Part shown: piece by piece, positions 47,246 through 60,955 of the stretch
How positions within the stretch are numbered: the first letter of the stretch is position 1
Layout of the letters: the number at the start of each line of letters is the position of its first letter
Origin: Cruorifilaria tuberocauda
Lineage: Eukaryota; Nematoda; Chromadorea; Rhabditida; Onchocercidae
Assembly: GCA_013365365.1 (NCBI GenBank)
Contig: JABVXU010000181.1
Coordinates: forward strand, 1-64,000
Reading direction: 5' to 3'
DNA length: 64,000 nucleotides
Program-made: the position numbers and the translations under genes
The notes under the pieces: model-generated
Told to the model about the DNA's origin: nothing
The model's input: only the letters and a program-made list of their open reading frames with translations
Databases searched by the model: none

Positions 47246-50200
47246 TATAAGCCTTTACCGTTTTAGCATTATCTTTGTATTTTTTTTCGGTTCAAAATAA
47301 ACTTTTGCAATAATTTTGTTATTTTATTTTTCTTTTGCAAATTTCCGCATTAATTCTTTCAGTTTCTCTTTTTAAACTTGTCGTCAAATAAGATGAGTTC
47401 GAGCTTCAGTTAAATAGATTTACTCCTTGTGTTACTCCTATTTCGTCTCTGCAAACCTTTTCTGTTCCTATTTTTATCGTCATTATAAAGTTGACCAAGT
47501 TCAGAGAACTTTTAGGCTAGAATAACTCTTTGGTGATAACACCGAATCAGCAGTATCCAAATGCAAAAAAGGAAGAAATAAGTTGAAACGATGAATAAGT
47601 ACCTAAACTGAACAAGTTATAGCTCAAGAAAATTAAAAGTTTATTTACTGATGATCAACAACTCGTTTTTTTCGTGTGAAATAAAATATAAATAATATAA
47701 ACAACACAGCTTTTATATCACATTTAGACTGCGCTGTTGGGATTTTCCAGGTAATTCACATGTCTTTTGGGAGAATCAAATGAAGAAATGGGAGAATTAA
47801 ATGAAGAATTTCAAAATATCTTCAATCATGAATAATTTTGAAGTGAAGATCTCAAATCATTTTTCTTCTCTCCCATCTCCTTTATTTTCCCTCATGATTT
47901 ATCAATGAATTAACTATTTAATCATTAATTATTTATTAATTTTCCTCTATTAAATTTATATTTGGTTTTTATACCCTATAGCGGATGGTAATATCGATGA
48001 CATATTATTATCTACGAGGTAAAATATTTTCCCTATTCTAATGTATATTATCTAATAGATGATTAGTAATAAATTCTCTCTTGAATATGCTCATTTTATA
48101 GCATTTCTTCTCTCTGTCTCTTCTTAATTTCTTCATTAAATCTTTTTATAATAATCATTAAAACATTTACGAGTGCTAACTGATAGGATAATAGCGCTGC
48201 TAGGCTATCATTCAAATTACAGCAATTGGTTGGATCGTTCAGATGCAAATGTATCCTTTCGTAATGATATGATTCATTGTATGCCCGATATGTCGACTTT
48301 GTAAATGATATCGTAAATGTTTCCTTGTCAAATTAATAGCGCTAATTACGTTCTTATTGATTTGAATAGATTATGACTAATTTTAAGTTGGCCAATATTT
48401 TTTCATTTTTTTTAATCTCACTTTTATTTATCAATTCAATCTAAAATTATTCCCGCTATTACTGGTTTGTACAATTTAGATATCGAGTGAAGAATATGGT
48501 AAATTATTATAACTTATCCTATCTTTCCATAATTATTTGAATTAGTTTACATCATTCATAAATTTTCACATATTCCTCTGCATGCTTATCGGAGAAGGAA
48601 AAGTAAACTGTAATACTAATGTAATAATTCATATATTTGACAGCTTACATTGAAATATTTCCTTCTTCTTTCACCAGCTAAGCTAAAAAAAGTATCTTCA
48701 TTTGAAACCTGTAAAATGTGTTATTGAATAACGCGTGAATAAATCATGAGCGCTAGAGATTCATGAATCATGAGATTCATGTGAAAAGAATTCATCAAGT
48801 ATATTATTTAATGGCTAATCATTGATATATCAAAAAATACTGATAATAAAGATGGTATGTAGTGACCGCTAGTGATCATTAGATTTAAATTTTCCACTTG
48901 TAAATTACTTATGATCATGGATGTCTTTGTTTGAAGAAATCGCTAAAGGAACATCTGCTTCCTACTAACGAACTCAAATGATGGAGGTTTATTGGTATTG
49001 AAGTAAAACGATACATATGCTTATATATGTATGTGTGAAGGCAGGAAGGGAAATGTGCTGTAGCTAGTACAATTCCCTTTAACAATTGTTTTCATTTAAT
49101 TATAGATTTAATTATCCTAATAGTATCCTTGTTTCATAATTCAATTTTAGTTTAAAGACACATAATCGCAAATATAAATTAGGATGGAGTCAAGGGTCAA
49201 GCTAAGATCATCTTCTAACATTTATTTTGATATTTAAATTTGTTCTAATTGTACAAGCTTGTCACTATTTCATCAATTGATTTAAGTAATGCAACGTAGT
49301 CTATTAATTATCTTGCAGTCAGCTGTTTTCAAAAAGTTTCAAATTTTAAAAGAAATGACAAATTCATCAAAAAAATTTTATGTCTTTTAAGTGATTCAGC
49401 CGCCTATGTATTGTGTGATAATTAAAATAATTCACTCAATCATGTGATCCGTATCAGCTGTTTTATTTCTCATTTTTATTATTTTCATTTAATTTAATAT
49501 TATTTGATACAATATATTGTGATATTATTATTATATACCCCTATTCCTCCTTATCACTGAATGATAAAATAATTCTCCATGTGTTGAAATACACGAATTG
49601 CTATCGTTTTCTTATTTTATACTGAAGACAAAAATTCCCTATTCACGAAAAAGTTTTTATTGATTAGTTTTTTCCTAAAAAAAAAAAAGACAAATACAAA
49701 TTTGAAACATTTGAGATTCATATCTATCACAAGGATAAATTCTTAAAATGAATAGCTAATTAGTCTAGCAACTATCTGATATGCTTTGTCTTTTAATAAC
49801 TTTTTTTAAAATTAAAAAATCACTTACATCTTAAAATGGAAATACTGAATATGCTGATCCTTTTCTATGCGTATATTACGTCGCCCCGTTGAGGTAACTT
49901 TCACTCACTTTCCTATCTTCTTCTCTCTTCCTCAGTCTCTCTCAAAAATTAACATTTTAATTTCGACAATAATTGAACTCCTTCTTTCCTCTATTACAAT
50001 GATCTTAGATGTTGAAGCACTTTTTTTTTTGTTTTAATTTTTTGCTTCATTTTGAAATTTCAGATCAATCCTAGATCAATTCACTTCAATTACAATTACC
50101 GTTTAGCTCATCCTGAAAATTAGCAACTTCCAAATTTACTCATTTCTTAGATTAATTATCACATTACTACTGTTTGGAAGTTATTTTGTAATGTTGCCTG

Positions 50201-51156
50201 TGATTTAAATTGAAAATTATAGCTGTGAGTGAAATTTGTAAGAATTTCTGTACACACAATGTGCACAAATGTATATTGAGAGGAATCATTCCCTGCGGGA
50301 TGTCTCTCTTTTTCCTCTTGAAATTGCTTTATTTCACTATCCTCAAATTTTACTCATTTCTATTGTTTCATTGTCCTTATCTTCTTTCTCTCACACTCCT
50401 ATATATTGATTAACTCTATTAAATTCGAAATTCTGATTTGAATAATTTCACAATTTCATTTGTAAAATTTCTTGACTAATGAATAGTGTAAGAAAGTATT
50501 CCTCGTTCCTCGTTCATCTGTCACCTAGAACTCTCAGGATGGATCTAAATAAAAATATACTTTATGAGGCAAACATTTAATTATTCTTAATTTCAGAATA
50601 AACTACTATACGATAAAATTCTATTTATTATTTCTTCATTTAATTTTTTTTCATTATACTATCATGCAATCCTATTACTCGTTAAATGATTGCCACAAAC
50701 GATGTTTAAGCTTTTTTGAAATTACCACTATCACTCATTTCATTTTGTTTTTAATTTTTTTTTTCAGGAAGAAAATTTATGTTAAGAAAGATTTTAATGA
50801 ACCACTGGGCTGAAAGCAACTGCAGTAAAATAGTTGAAAATAGTATCAAATGAAGTGGATATTTATTATCACTCTACAAATACTATTCTTCAATCGTTTC
50901 ATACATTCAATGATCAATTTATTCATTACTAAAACTGAAATGGATCGAACTTTAGGTAGAAAATGAAAATTTTAAATTTGCCATCTGTTGTGTTTTGTCG
51001 CTTACTTATTTTTTACTACAAATTTTATTACTTATTCATTTTTTTTTCTACAGGTTAGTGTTGGAATGGAATGAAGTTTTTCAAAAAGATTATTCATGTT
51101 CAATGATTATTTTCATTAAAATTTGTTTGTTATTAAAAAATGGGATAGAATTACAG
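47246..51156. other. long AT-rich region holding unresolved 5' exons of RYK
   Basis: 3.9 kb without a firm gene. UTP23 3' UTR with an AATAAA-like signal occupies the first ~60 bp. The signal peptide and first WIF-domain codons of RYK must lie here or be missing; I could not place them securely. A possible three-exon reading at 47728-48304 is described separately. A hydrophobic frame at 50210-50413 has no splice support. Confidence 0.4.
47728..48304 (+). CDS. candidate 3' exons of a small unrecognised gene
   Basis: Three acceptor-to-donor segments link in phase: 47728-47750 (LRCWDFP), 47982-48018 (ADGNIDDILLSTR) and 48187-48304 (IIALLGYHSNYSNW, then LDRSDANVSF, ending PDMSTL at a TAA). The last has a base composition less AT-rich than its surroundings. 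I recognise no family and found no start codon in frame, so this could be the end of a small gene, a relic, or chance. It cannot be part of RYK as read because it ends in a stop. Confidence 0.22.
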
Positions 51157-54100
51157 GTTTGGATGTGCAATTGAATTTCATCGAAAATGGTATTGTCAAT
51201 TTGTATTCTGTCAAATTTCCCTATCGAATCAATAGTAGCATTTCTCATGTGCAATTTTCTTGGAATACAAAAGTTCTTAACCGACCGGTTAATTCTTATT
51301 TCAATAAATTTTGAAATTGTTAATGTAATTAAGAGGACTGATATAAACGATGATAAATACACAAGCAGTTAAAATACGTTTCATAATAAATATTTAATGT
51401 CTTTTTTAAACTGTTATCCATGAAATACCTTCAGTCAAATCTTCCTCTTTTAACTAGTTGAACGATAAAATGAATTTAAATCAGCATTTACTCACTTCTC
51501 ATCTCTTCTGGTACTCCTGTTGCCTGAAAACGGAAAGTATTCTCAATTGCAGGTGCATTATACAATACGAATAGTATCACATGATAGTGCCGTGATGCCA
51601 TTACTTCAAATTCCATCTAGTGGAAAAGTTCCATTGAAAACGGAAAGTTAGTTTTATTTCGATTGTCAAGCATATGAATATTGCTAAATACTTTAGTTAA
51701 GTATAGTAGATTGTTTCTGATGTTCAGCTTTTTTTTTTTGTTCAATCACTAAATTATCAAAAGATCCTTGCTGATAATTTGAGACATTCATAATTAATCA
51801 TTATAAATAATTACTAATGAAAATTTTGTTTCATAGTTAAACTTGCTCGAACTTGAAATTTTTACTTCTAAGATTTCTTAGTTAGTTTTACACAAAAGGA
51901 AAAAAGTCGTTTTAGCATTCAACATTGAGTATCGATGTACTGGAATCAAGACTGGCAAATTCGACATTCAAATTAATTTCAATTTTGATTGGCCTTCCAG
52001 TACAAATCAAACAAATGTTTCATTAAAGCAGGAAAAATTATGCATGGCTCGAGCATTGCGTCCCGCTTACTCCGGTATGTTTTCCCATGAACTAATTTAT
52101 TTCATTAATTAGCTCTTCTTCACTTCAGTCTTAACTTATATTTCATGAATTATAAATGAGAAGAAAGCAAATTTAATTTATTAGGCTTACTTATGCATAT
52201 TATCTAACATTACTTTACAATATTTAAAATGTCATAAATTATATTCATTTCATTGCATTGTTAAAGAAGTTTCTATTTGCGAATGAAAAGAACGCATAAT
52301 AAGGCAAAGGTTATTTTGCTACAATGCGAATTGCTGTTTCAATTAATTAAAGTTGTTATTTATTTACATTATGTAAATTATATTAGGTTTTTAATATTTA
52401 TAATTAATTAATGTTTATAATATTTAATATTTAATATTTATAATTAATTAATGAAATGTTTCTTGAAAACGAATAATATTTACGTTATAGTGAAAAGGTA
52501 AAAGGTAAAAGGTGAAAGAGAATGATAAATTCATATATTCCTCAGTTTCATGTAGTTAGAAGTACCATAAATGCTAAATGTGTTAGTTAATTAATTCGAA
52601 GCAAAACCGACGACGTGGAATTTTTAGTAAAAAATTCTTTGTAATTCGCCACTTTTTAAAAATTTCATTGTCCCTTAAGGAATTTTAACTCTCTACGAAG
52701 AGAGAGGGAGAGAGAGGGGAAGCTAAAGGATGTGTTTGCAATAGGAGGAAGAGGAAAGTAAGAGAGAAAGGACAGAGAAGGATCAAATCCTTTCTCTTCA
52801 ATTTTCTTTTTTGCATTATTCGCGGACGATTACATCTTCCCTTGTACTGTTCCTCTCTCAAACTGTGATAAATAATTCTTCCTTTCTTTCTTTCTTCATT
52901 GTACTCTCACTCTTTCTCTCCTTTTATTAATTAATTAAATGATCCATTACAAATCGTTCCATCATTTTTAATTCTAATTTTGCAATCGAATCATTTTGCT
53001 ACCTCCGAGAGAGATAAATGGCTTTTGATGGCCCTTTTGTATTTATACGGATTCTGCGAGTAAATTAACATCTGCTAGCATGGTTAAACCATCAAATTTT
53101 AACTGTGGTCAGTTTCTACTCTTTACTCTTTTCCAATAGAATTCAAACTTATATCAGAGATATAAATCTTTTCTATTATTTAATAATTCTAAGTATCTTT
53201 AGTTAGTGCAAGTTAATATTAGTTTTTAATAAAACAGGTAACATCAAACAGGTTTTTTTATCTATTTGGAAAAAGTCGGGAAGTGTATGTTCTGCAGAAA
53301 TTCATTACGTAAATGATTTATTATTGTTGGCATCAAAGAACAAAGCAATCATCGCAGGATCGCTTATAAAATAATATCGAAAAATGAAATGACGTACAGA
53401 TTGTTATCATTAAATTGTTTTGAGATGATTTCACTAGATAAAATTGTAATCAGGAAAAGGCATTACGAAATATCACAGATAATTACTTAGAAAACAGTTT
53501 ATTCTAGTTGTTTAAATATCAGAGTTACATTTCACCTAACTCAAGTGTTTGGTATGAGAAAAAAATCTCCTTGAAGGGAAACACATATCTCATGCATATG
53601 TAAATTACATCAAATCATTTTTAAATGAAAAAAGTATCATGCATTCAACTGATGCTTCTAATCTCATCAATATTTGCTAACTATAGGTTGAGAATTTTTT
53701 CTAATTTTTCAAAAAATTTTTAATACAATGTTATAGGAAAGAAAAAGAAAAGGTATAAAAAATAGTTTTATTACGACTTTTAACTTATTGTAAATCATTG
53801 ATGGTTGCAGTGTTAGTATTTATTTTAATCTATTTTTTACCATTAACTAATCTTTATTCATTTATCTTCACTCACTTCACTTCACTTATTATCGCTTCAA
53901 ATAGAAATTTCAAATTAGATTCAAAGTAATTTTTCCTGTAGTTATGAATTTTCTATGAGTAATTTCCAAGTAAGAATAATATATTGCTCATTATTTACGT
54001 ATATTATGAACAAATTTTTCAATTTTGAAAATGAGAATGGTTCCTAAAACTTTGACAGAGAAATAATGATTGTGAAATGTTACGTTCCTATCATCAAAAT

Positions 54101-57100
54101 ATACTCATTTTTCATTTGCAGATGATATTGGCCATTACGATGAATTAGAAAACGAAATAGATGATGGCAAAAAACATGGTAAATTTTTGCATCAAAAAGT
54201 CTTAATTAAATTTTATTACTAATCATTGTTTTCAAACTAATGAGTAACATAATTTCTTGATAATCCTTTTTTTTCATATCAAATAAATAGTATCGAATAG
54301 TCATGGCCAAATTATTTTAATATTTTGCTGTTTTCTATTGAACAATCATATTTCTGTTTCTTTACTTTATCAATTAATATTTAGATCAAAAATTTTGTAT
54401 AAACCAGTCAACTGTAATTTTTTCACTTCCTAATTGAATAGTTGTCATATTTCTCTATTCTCTTAAAATTCTTAGATGAAATTATTTGAACAATTATTTA
54501 ATCTTCCTTTCCTATTCTTTAAATCATAAAATCTCTTATTTTTATTAGATTTATATATCACTAATTTGCGAATATTCGAAAATATCAGTCATTATTCAAT
54601 TGGGAAAATATTTTTCCTAAATAAATATAAAATTTAATTGTGTCATCATTTCAGAATATTTTGCTCATAAATCATAAAGTTTTACTTTTATGTTGCAGCG
54701 CCACTATTATCAGCGGAGAACATATTTTATTTGGTGATTGGATGTATGGGCGCAGTTGTTCTCGTTATTGTTCTTCTGATCTTTGTTTATTATCGTTCAA
54801 TCAAAAAATCATCTCCTATTACTGAACCACTTCAACTTTCCATCCAGTAAGTATATGCAATTCTTTCGAAATGGATCATTCAACTTTTATTTTTTTTGCC
54901 AATTAAACAAATATTAATTAGATTATTAAATCGATAGATAAACAAGTATTTTTCTAATTAGTAACAGGATATGAAATATGAAACAGTAAATATCTTTTTA
55001 GATTTTCATTTTGACTGGTTTGTTGTTTTTCTAAATAAAACCAAATATTTCGTATTTTTCTAGAAAATCTGAAAATCTACCGAAGAAAACATCAGTCAAC
55101 GTGTCTGAAATATATCCTTTAATATCTAAAAACTTCACAAAAGGTATTTTCATTCATTTTTCAATCTTGATTCTGATTGTTATTATCGCTGCCATTACTA
55201 TCAATCGTTCATAACGATCATCAATGATTAACATCATTATTATTTTGGTATCACACATGCATCTGAATAAGCTTGATATCTTTTAGCTGCCGATAATGTT
55301 AATCCTAGCAAGCCATATTCGTCTTTCGCCTTTAAACCTAATATTGTTCCTGTGATAATTTATGAGAAATCAAAAGTAATCAATATGGAGAAAGCATTTA
55401 GGAAACTACATGCTGATCAGAATTTTTTCGAGGTAAGGATTAGAAATGTCATTCTGACAGATTCAGTTCACAGCATGTTTGTTGATGATTTTGAATTTCC
55501 ATTGTTGAAAATTTTCTGGATGATCACTAGAATTGCATGAGAAATTAACACAAGTGCATTTTTTTCGTAAAACATCAGAATTTTTGTTTGTACCTAAGGC
55601 TGGATTTTTATCTCCGAACGTATTATTTTATAATTCATTTTGTTCATAGTAATTTATCTTGCATATTTTTTCTTGTTCTTTTGGTTCCTTTCTTGAAAAT
55701 TCGGAGATTTCTTTTCAAAACTTCTTTTTTTCAAGATTCTCTCGGTAGAAGAGCTTCATGGTACATTCGGAGAGATGAAATGGGCCATCTGGAAAAAAAA
55801 TATAAATGATTTTATTGGTGATGTTGATGATCAGGAAGATAATGTATGTTTCGAAGAACGGGTGATTTTAAAGAGATTGAAACTCACAGCTGATCAAAGA
55901 TATCTCAGGAAATTTTTGGAAGAGGCGCTAGCATTCTTCGATGTAGGGCGGCATGAGAATTTAGCACAGGTACATTTCTTTTCTATTCTCTTAGTTTAGT
56001 ATATCATAAAATTTCATATATTAGTATTTGTTAATTTTAACAATTAGTACTTTTGTTTTAAATCGCTATATAAATCAAAATAATAATCTGAATTGCATAT
56101 TAAGTCATAAAATTATTTATGTAAGATCATTAGATTTTATACAAAATAGTTAGATAATGAAAATAAAATTGGTTAGAAATTTGTAAAGTGACTGTAGTAT
56201 TACTATTGTGATTGTTATCATCATTATTGTAATATCACGAGAAGAGTTGTAGTTGAGAATTTCTTTTCTTACATTGTAAATGGTTTTAAAAATTTAAAAG
56301 GAAGTTTTCAGGTGGCTGCAATAGCATCATATAACGATTTAAATGATGTGGAACAGATAAACGATTATCCGCTTGTATGTTATTCACACAACGGTTTCGG
56401 GAATTTGAAGAAATTTCTCATAAGCTGTCGAAGTGGTCAAGCGAGCGCTCAATTTAATAATCCAAGTAAGTTTTCTTACTTTAATAGTTCTGTATGATAA
56501 GAAAGAGTAGTATTGTCACTAATTCTACTGCCATGTTACAGATGGCAACGGAATACAAACACTTGGTGCACACGAACTTGTTTCCATGGCCTTGCAAATA
56601 TTGAATGCCGTGATACATTTGCATAATTTCGGTGTCATTCATAAAGACATTGCAACAAGGTGCGAATGATCCATCTTATTCCTCTTCCTTCCGTTTTCAT
56701 TCACTAATTCTGCCATTAAAATTAAAAAGACTTTTGCTATGATGGGAGTGTTAAACGACCACCTAAGTGTTTTGAGTGCTGCTTGTTTAGCTGAGTACTT
56801 GTCTGATCTTAAATATTAATTCATTATGCTTCGAATATAAATATTATATGTGATATCATAATTATCAAACATATTGAACTAAGTTTGCGAAAAAGTTCTG
56901 AAGTTAATTTAAATTTTTCTCTAAGTAATTCAGTACATTTAACAAGTTGTAGTGATTTAGTTAAAATTGGTTTTAGCTTTATAACGATTATAGCGTTAAG
57001 TTTGAAGAATTAAATAATTTTGGTCCATTTGCAGTTTACTGAAAAAGAAATTAGCTCCGAAAATTTTTCAAATAACATTCTACTAATATTACTGTGACAT

Positions 57101-58463
57101 AATTAATTTACAGGAACTGTCTGGTATCCAAAGTTCATAATCGCAATAACCTGTTTGTGCAAATTTGTGATTTCGCTTTAAGTAAAGATTTCTTTCCTGA
57201 TGATTATCACTGCCTGGGCGATAATGAAAACAGACCGATGAAATGGATGGCGCATGAATCATTGATTCATAATTCGTTTAATAGTTCTACAGATGTGGTT
57301 AGTTCTACTGCACTTCTCATTGCATATTATCATTCCTCCCAGTAGTCAAGAATAATGGATTTGAAATTTGATTAAAAAAATCAAAATTAACAAGACGGAA
57401 TGGTGGAATATATTTTCCAAAGTGTATAAGAAATTTCTCGTACTGATGTATAAACAGAGTAAAAGAAATTGAAATTTTTTTTCAGTGGTCATTTGGTGTG
57501 ACGTTATGGGAATTACTGACTTGTGCACAGCAACCTTATCCGGATATTGATCCTGATGAAATGGCTGCAGTTCTGGAATGTGGCAAACGGTTGTCTCAGC
57601 CATATAGTTGTCCAGATGAACTGTAAATTTTTTTTAAAAATCAATTCATATTTTTGAGATAGCACATTTCGTCAGTTTCAAACTTTTCGAATTTAGTGAA
57701 AAATTGAATGAAAACAGAGAAATAACGATTTCTTAGCAGTGCTTCAAGATTATCCTTGACTTTTTCAAACAGTATTTGTCGACTTGTAAAAATATCTGAC
57801 TAACTGAACTAATTTATTTTAATTTCTGCCAAGTTTTATTTCTTCTGCACTTTGAAGATTACATTGCTTTAAAAGATATGTTGAACTGTTAGATTTAAAT
57901 CGTCATTTATATAGTAAAAATTGCTGCATATAACATTTTTAAAAGTAACATAGTAACATTTCGTTAATTCTATTAAATTTATAAATTTTCGAATGGTCAT
58001 ATCAATTTTCACTCGTATTGATGTTTGAAAATATACTTACAAGAAAAAGTAAAAAGTAAAAAATTTACAAGTAAAAAATAAACTTACACTTGAAAGTATA
58101 CTTCATTATCTCTTTCACTTTGTAACTCTTCCACATACTATAATAATCGATATCTGATGTTATACCTAAACGTATCATTTGGGGAGAATCAAATTTCAAA
58201 GATCCAAATTTGAAATTTAAATGACTTTAGATTTTCATCAAATTATTATTTTTCTGCAGTTTAATATACTGTGGGAATTGAATAGATGATGAGTAAATCT
58301 ACTCTCTTGCATATCAGTTTGATATCAATTCAACGGATTAGCCATTTGCAGATATGGACTTATGTATTGCTGTTGGCAGCTGGATTATCGAGATCGTCCC
58401 ACTACTCAACAACTTCTCATTGCCTTGCAAGAATTTAACTTGCAACTTCTGCAGTATATTTGA
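51157..58463 (+). CDS. RYK: Wnt receptor RYK / LIN-18 / Derailed, 5' end unresolved
   Basis: Single-pass receptor with a Wnt-binding WIF domain and an atypical kinase domain. Exons found: 51157-51272, 51553-51646, 51916-52074, 54122-54178, 54699-54846, 55064-55143, 55287-55432, 55736-55969, 56312-56465, 56542-56659, 57114-57297, 57486-57622 and 58352-58463, all in phase (579 residues). WIF domain: LDVQLNFIENGIVNLYSVKFP to about residue 120, including VQFSWNTK and IEYRCTG. Transmembrane helix: YLVIGCMGAVVLVIVLLIFVYY. The kinase part keeps RYK hallmarks: HGTFGE loop, VILKRLK lysine, IHKDIATRNC, DDYHCLGDNENRPMKWMA, WSFGVTLWELLT and CPDEL. DFG is replaced by DFA (CDFALSKDFF), so it is probably a pseudokinase or very weak kinase; RYK orthologues are altered here too. 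The signal peptide exon is missing from my model. Confidence 0.93.
52391..52453. repeat. short AT direct repeat in RYK intron 3
   Basis: TTAATATTTATAATTAATTA occurs at 52391-52410 and again at 52431-52450, 40 bp apart, each followed by ATG. It is a simple AT-rich duplication within the 2-kb intron after the WIF exons. A GGTAAAA tandem lies nearby at about 52496-52513. Confidence 0.6.
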
Positions 58464-60955
58464 AAAGCACGATATTACTGAAAGAAAAAATTCAATTCAT
58501 TCATTTTCTTATTAAATTTTGATATCATTTTAAGGTAAATAAGGAGAAAAGAAAACGGAAATTAAAGTATTATTTGTTAATAAATTATCAGGTACTCTTC
58601 ATTTTTTCCATCAATTTAGTCAAATTTGAAATTTTGATTGTAAAGTGGCCTTTATGTTAGTTCATAAGAAAATAAGCAGGGAGACTTTTCAAGACAATTT
58701 GGGAGGAAAAGAACAAACTCAGATTTTAAACATTGCAATTTTTTATACATACCTCTAAAGGTAACATCTTTCCATCAAATAATTTAAAATTTAATTTATT
58801 GAATGTATATTTGACTAGTGACTTTATTGATCTACGAAATTTAACATCATTTGTATGATTTTTAATTTTTTGTAATAAATTGATAACCTCATGTTTTTAA
58901 GATAAGAATTTTGTTATGTTTTTTCCTTTCTTTTTTTAAAATAAAGTGGATTGAAGTTGCATGGAACGTTAGACCCGTTAATTTATTTCGTTTTTATCTC
59001 GAGTGATGTTTATTAAATAGCTCTCAGAAGCAGAAATCATTTTGCCAAGATTTCTTTCGCTTTTATTTTTCTCCAATTAATCAAGTATTAATGACATGTT
59101 TGAAAATTTCAAGTGTTATTTCAGAAGAGCACAAGTGGCAAAATGAAATACTAGTTGTAAAAGAAAACTCTGCTAAATATCATCAGCGCTATGTGATGTG
59201 ATCTTTCATCAAATAGACTAAGCAGCTTATTAACCTAATTATTTTGACTCTTTAAAAGCGAAAAAATATATAGTTTTATTAAGGAAGGTAAAGAATAAAT
59301 CAATTTATGATCTAATTCCAAAAACGATAGTTCATCTCAGAACAATTTGCGGATGAGGAATGGAATGTAAAATCCGGAAATTACATCTTAAGTATTTCAA
59401 AATTTTGGTAGATCGTATAATAAGCTGAACATTATTAATATATTGCTACAGGCATTTTAATGATTCTTACAATATTATAGTCATTTTTTGACATTTTCTT
59501 TTCTATGTTTTATTAATGATAATAAGCAAAAGTCAGTGATATTAGAATGAATATGCATGGATGACAAACAAGAGTTAAGAATATTAAAATGAGTTTGTAA
59601 TTCTTCCTAAGAAATAAGCAATTCCTTTTTTTCTGCAACCTTATGTCAAAGCGAAAAAAAAGCATGTGCCATCAATCATTTCTCATAATAAATATGATTT
59701 ATTTTGATGAATGTTTGTCAAGAAAGTTATTACAAGTGAACAATAGCGATGTAAAAACATCTTTGCATTAAAGCTTGTTAAAATCGAGATTAGGTGCTTT
59801 TTCCAACATACTGCATAACAGTCTCCATTTTGAATAAACTTTTTTTTGGTTTAATTTTTTCTTACCAGTTATGTCACACATTCAAAGCATAACGAGTGAT
59901 TCTTGAGAACTTTGAAAAACACGAAAAAGTTTAGAAGCCCAATTTTATTCATCAATTTTTAATTTCAAGATTTTCAAAAATGAAAAATAGAGAAAAAAGA
60001 TGGAGTCTAGTTCTCTGAAAAAACGATCCCTCCTTCCTGCCTGATGGGCTACCCCTTAGCTTTTAGTGTTATATGAATATATTACCAGTTCTTCTTAGTC
60101 CAGTAAACATTAAGTACTTGTTTTCATTAGGACGCTACAATTTGGTTCATCTACTCAAATTAATGATTGCTCAATTTTCATCTCGTTTTTTCTAGCCACC
60201 AACAAATCTAATCAAGTATCAATTAAACCGCTGTTAACTTTTTCATTCAATTTCTAAATTCAGGTCATCCAACGATAGAAACTATTTTCATAAGATTTTT
60301 GATTTGAACAAATACCATCATTCGTGGGAAAAACATTATATATTTTTTGCTCTAAAAGTTCGTTTTCCCGATTCGAGATAGCTCAGTTTCTGAAAACAGC
60401 CGATAAATTTATAAAATAAGATTTAATGCAGCACCATTACAGACAACTGCCGGAACTTCTTATATGTTTTAATCAAGAGATACCTCCATTAGTTATGATT
60501 GGTGTGGTCAGATATATGCTTTCATAATTGATAATAAACAAACACTTTGCAACGGTTTTATTGATTCATTTCACAATTTTTTTCTTCTTCCCACTTACGG
60601 TTCAAAATACGTTCCTAATTATTCAATCGAATCACAAATTTAGTATAAAAGCACTTTATAATTCCTGGACGAAATGATTTATGGGGGAAATAATAGCTTC
60701 CTCTCTTCTGTAATGTAGTGGGCTTAAATAATTCTTCCCAATACTTATGCATTCACTTTCAATGCATCGCAAGATAATTTATTGAAAAATAAGTGAGATC
60801 AAGACAGGACGATTCCGAATCTTGGAAACTCCATCACTCCTTTCTATACGATTTCTTGATATTTTAAACTAATTTTAATCTCGGTAATCATGAAAAGAAA
60901 CAACATACAGCAATATAACCAAGTTCACATCTGGAATTGATTTACTAAATGATTT
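58464..60955. other. convergent intergenic region RYK / NUP133
   Basis: 2.5 kb between two converging genes, AT-rich, with no supported gene. Poly(A)-like hexamers for RYK lie near 58943. No RNA gene or repeat is recognised. Confidence 0.45.

Noticed and set aside
48485..48503. 19-nt segment reading ISSEEY with a phase-1 donor, considered as the RYK exon before 51157
   Set aside because: It resembles the RYK text before the WIF domain and fits phase, but it is too short and has no upstream partner.
50210..50413. Hydrophobic frame considered as the RYK signal peptide
   Set aside because: It reads to its own stop and has no donor in the phase needed by the exon at 51157.
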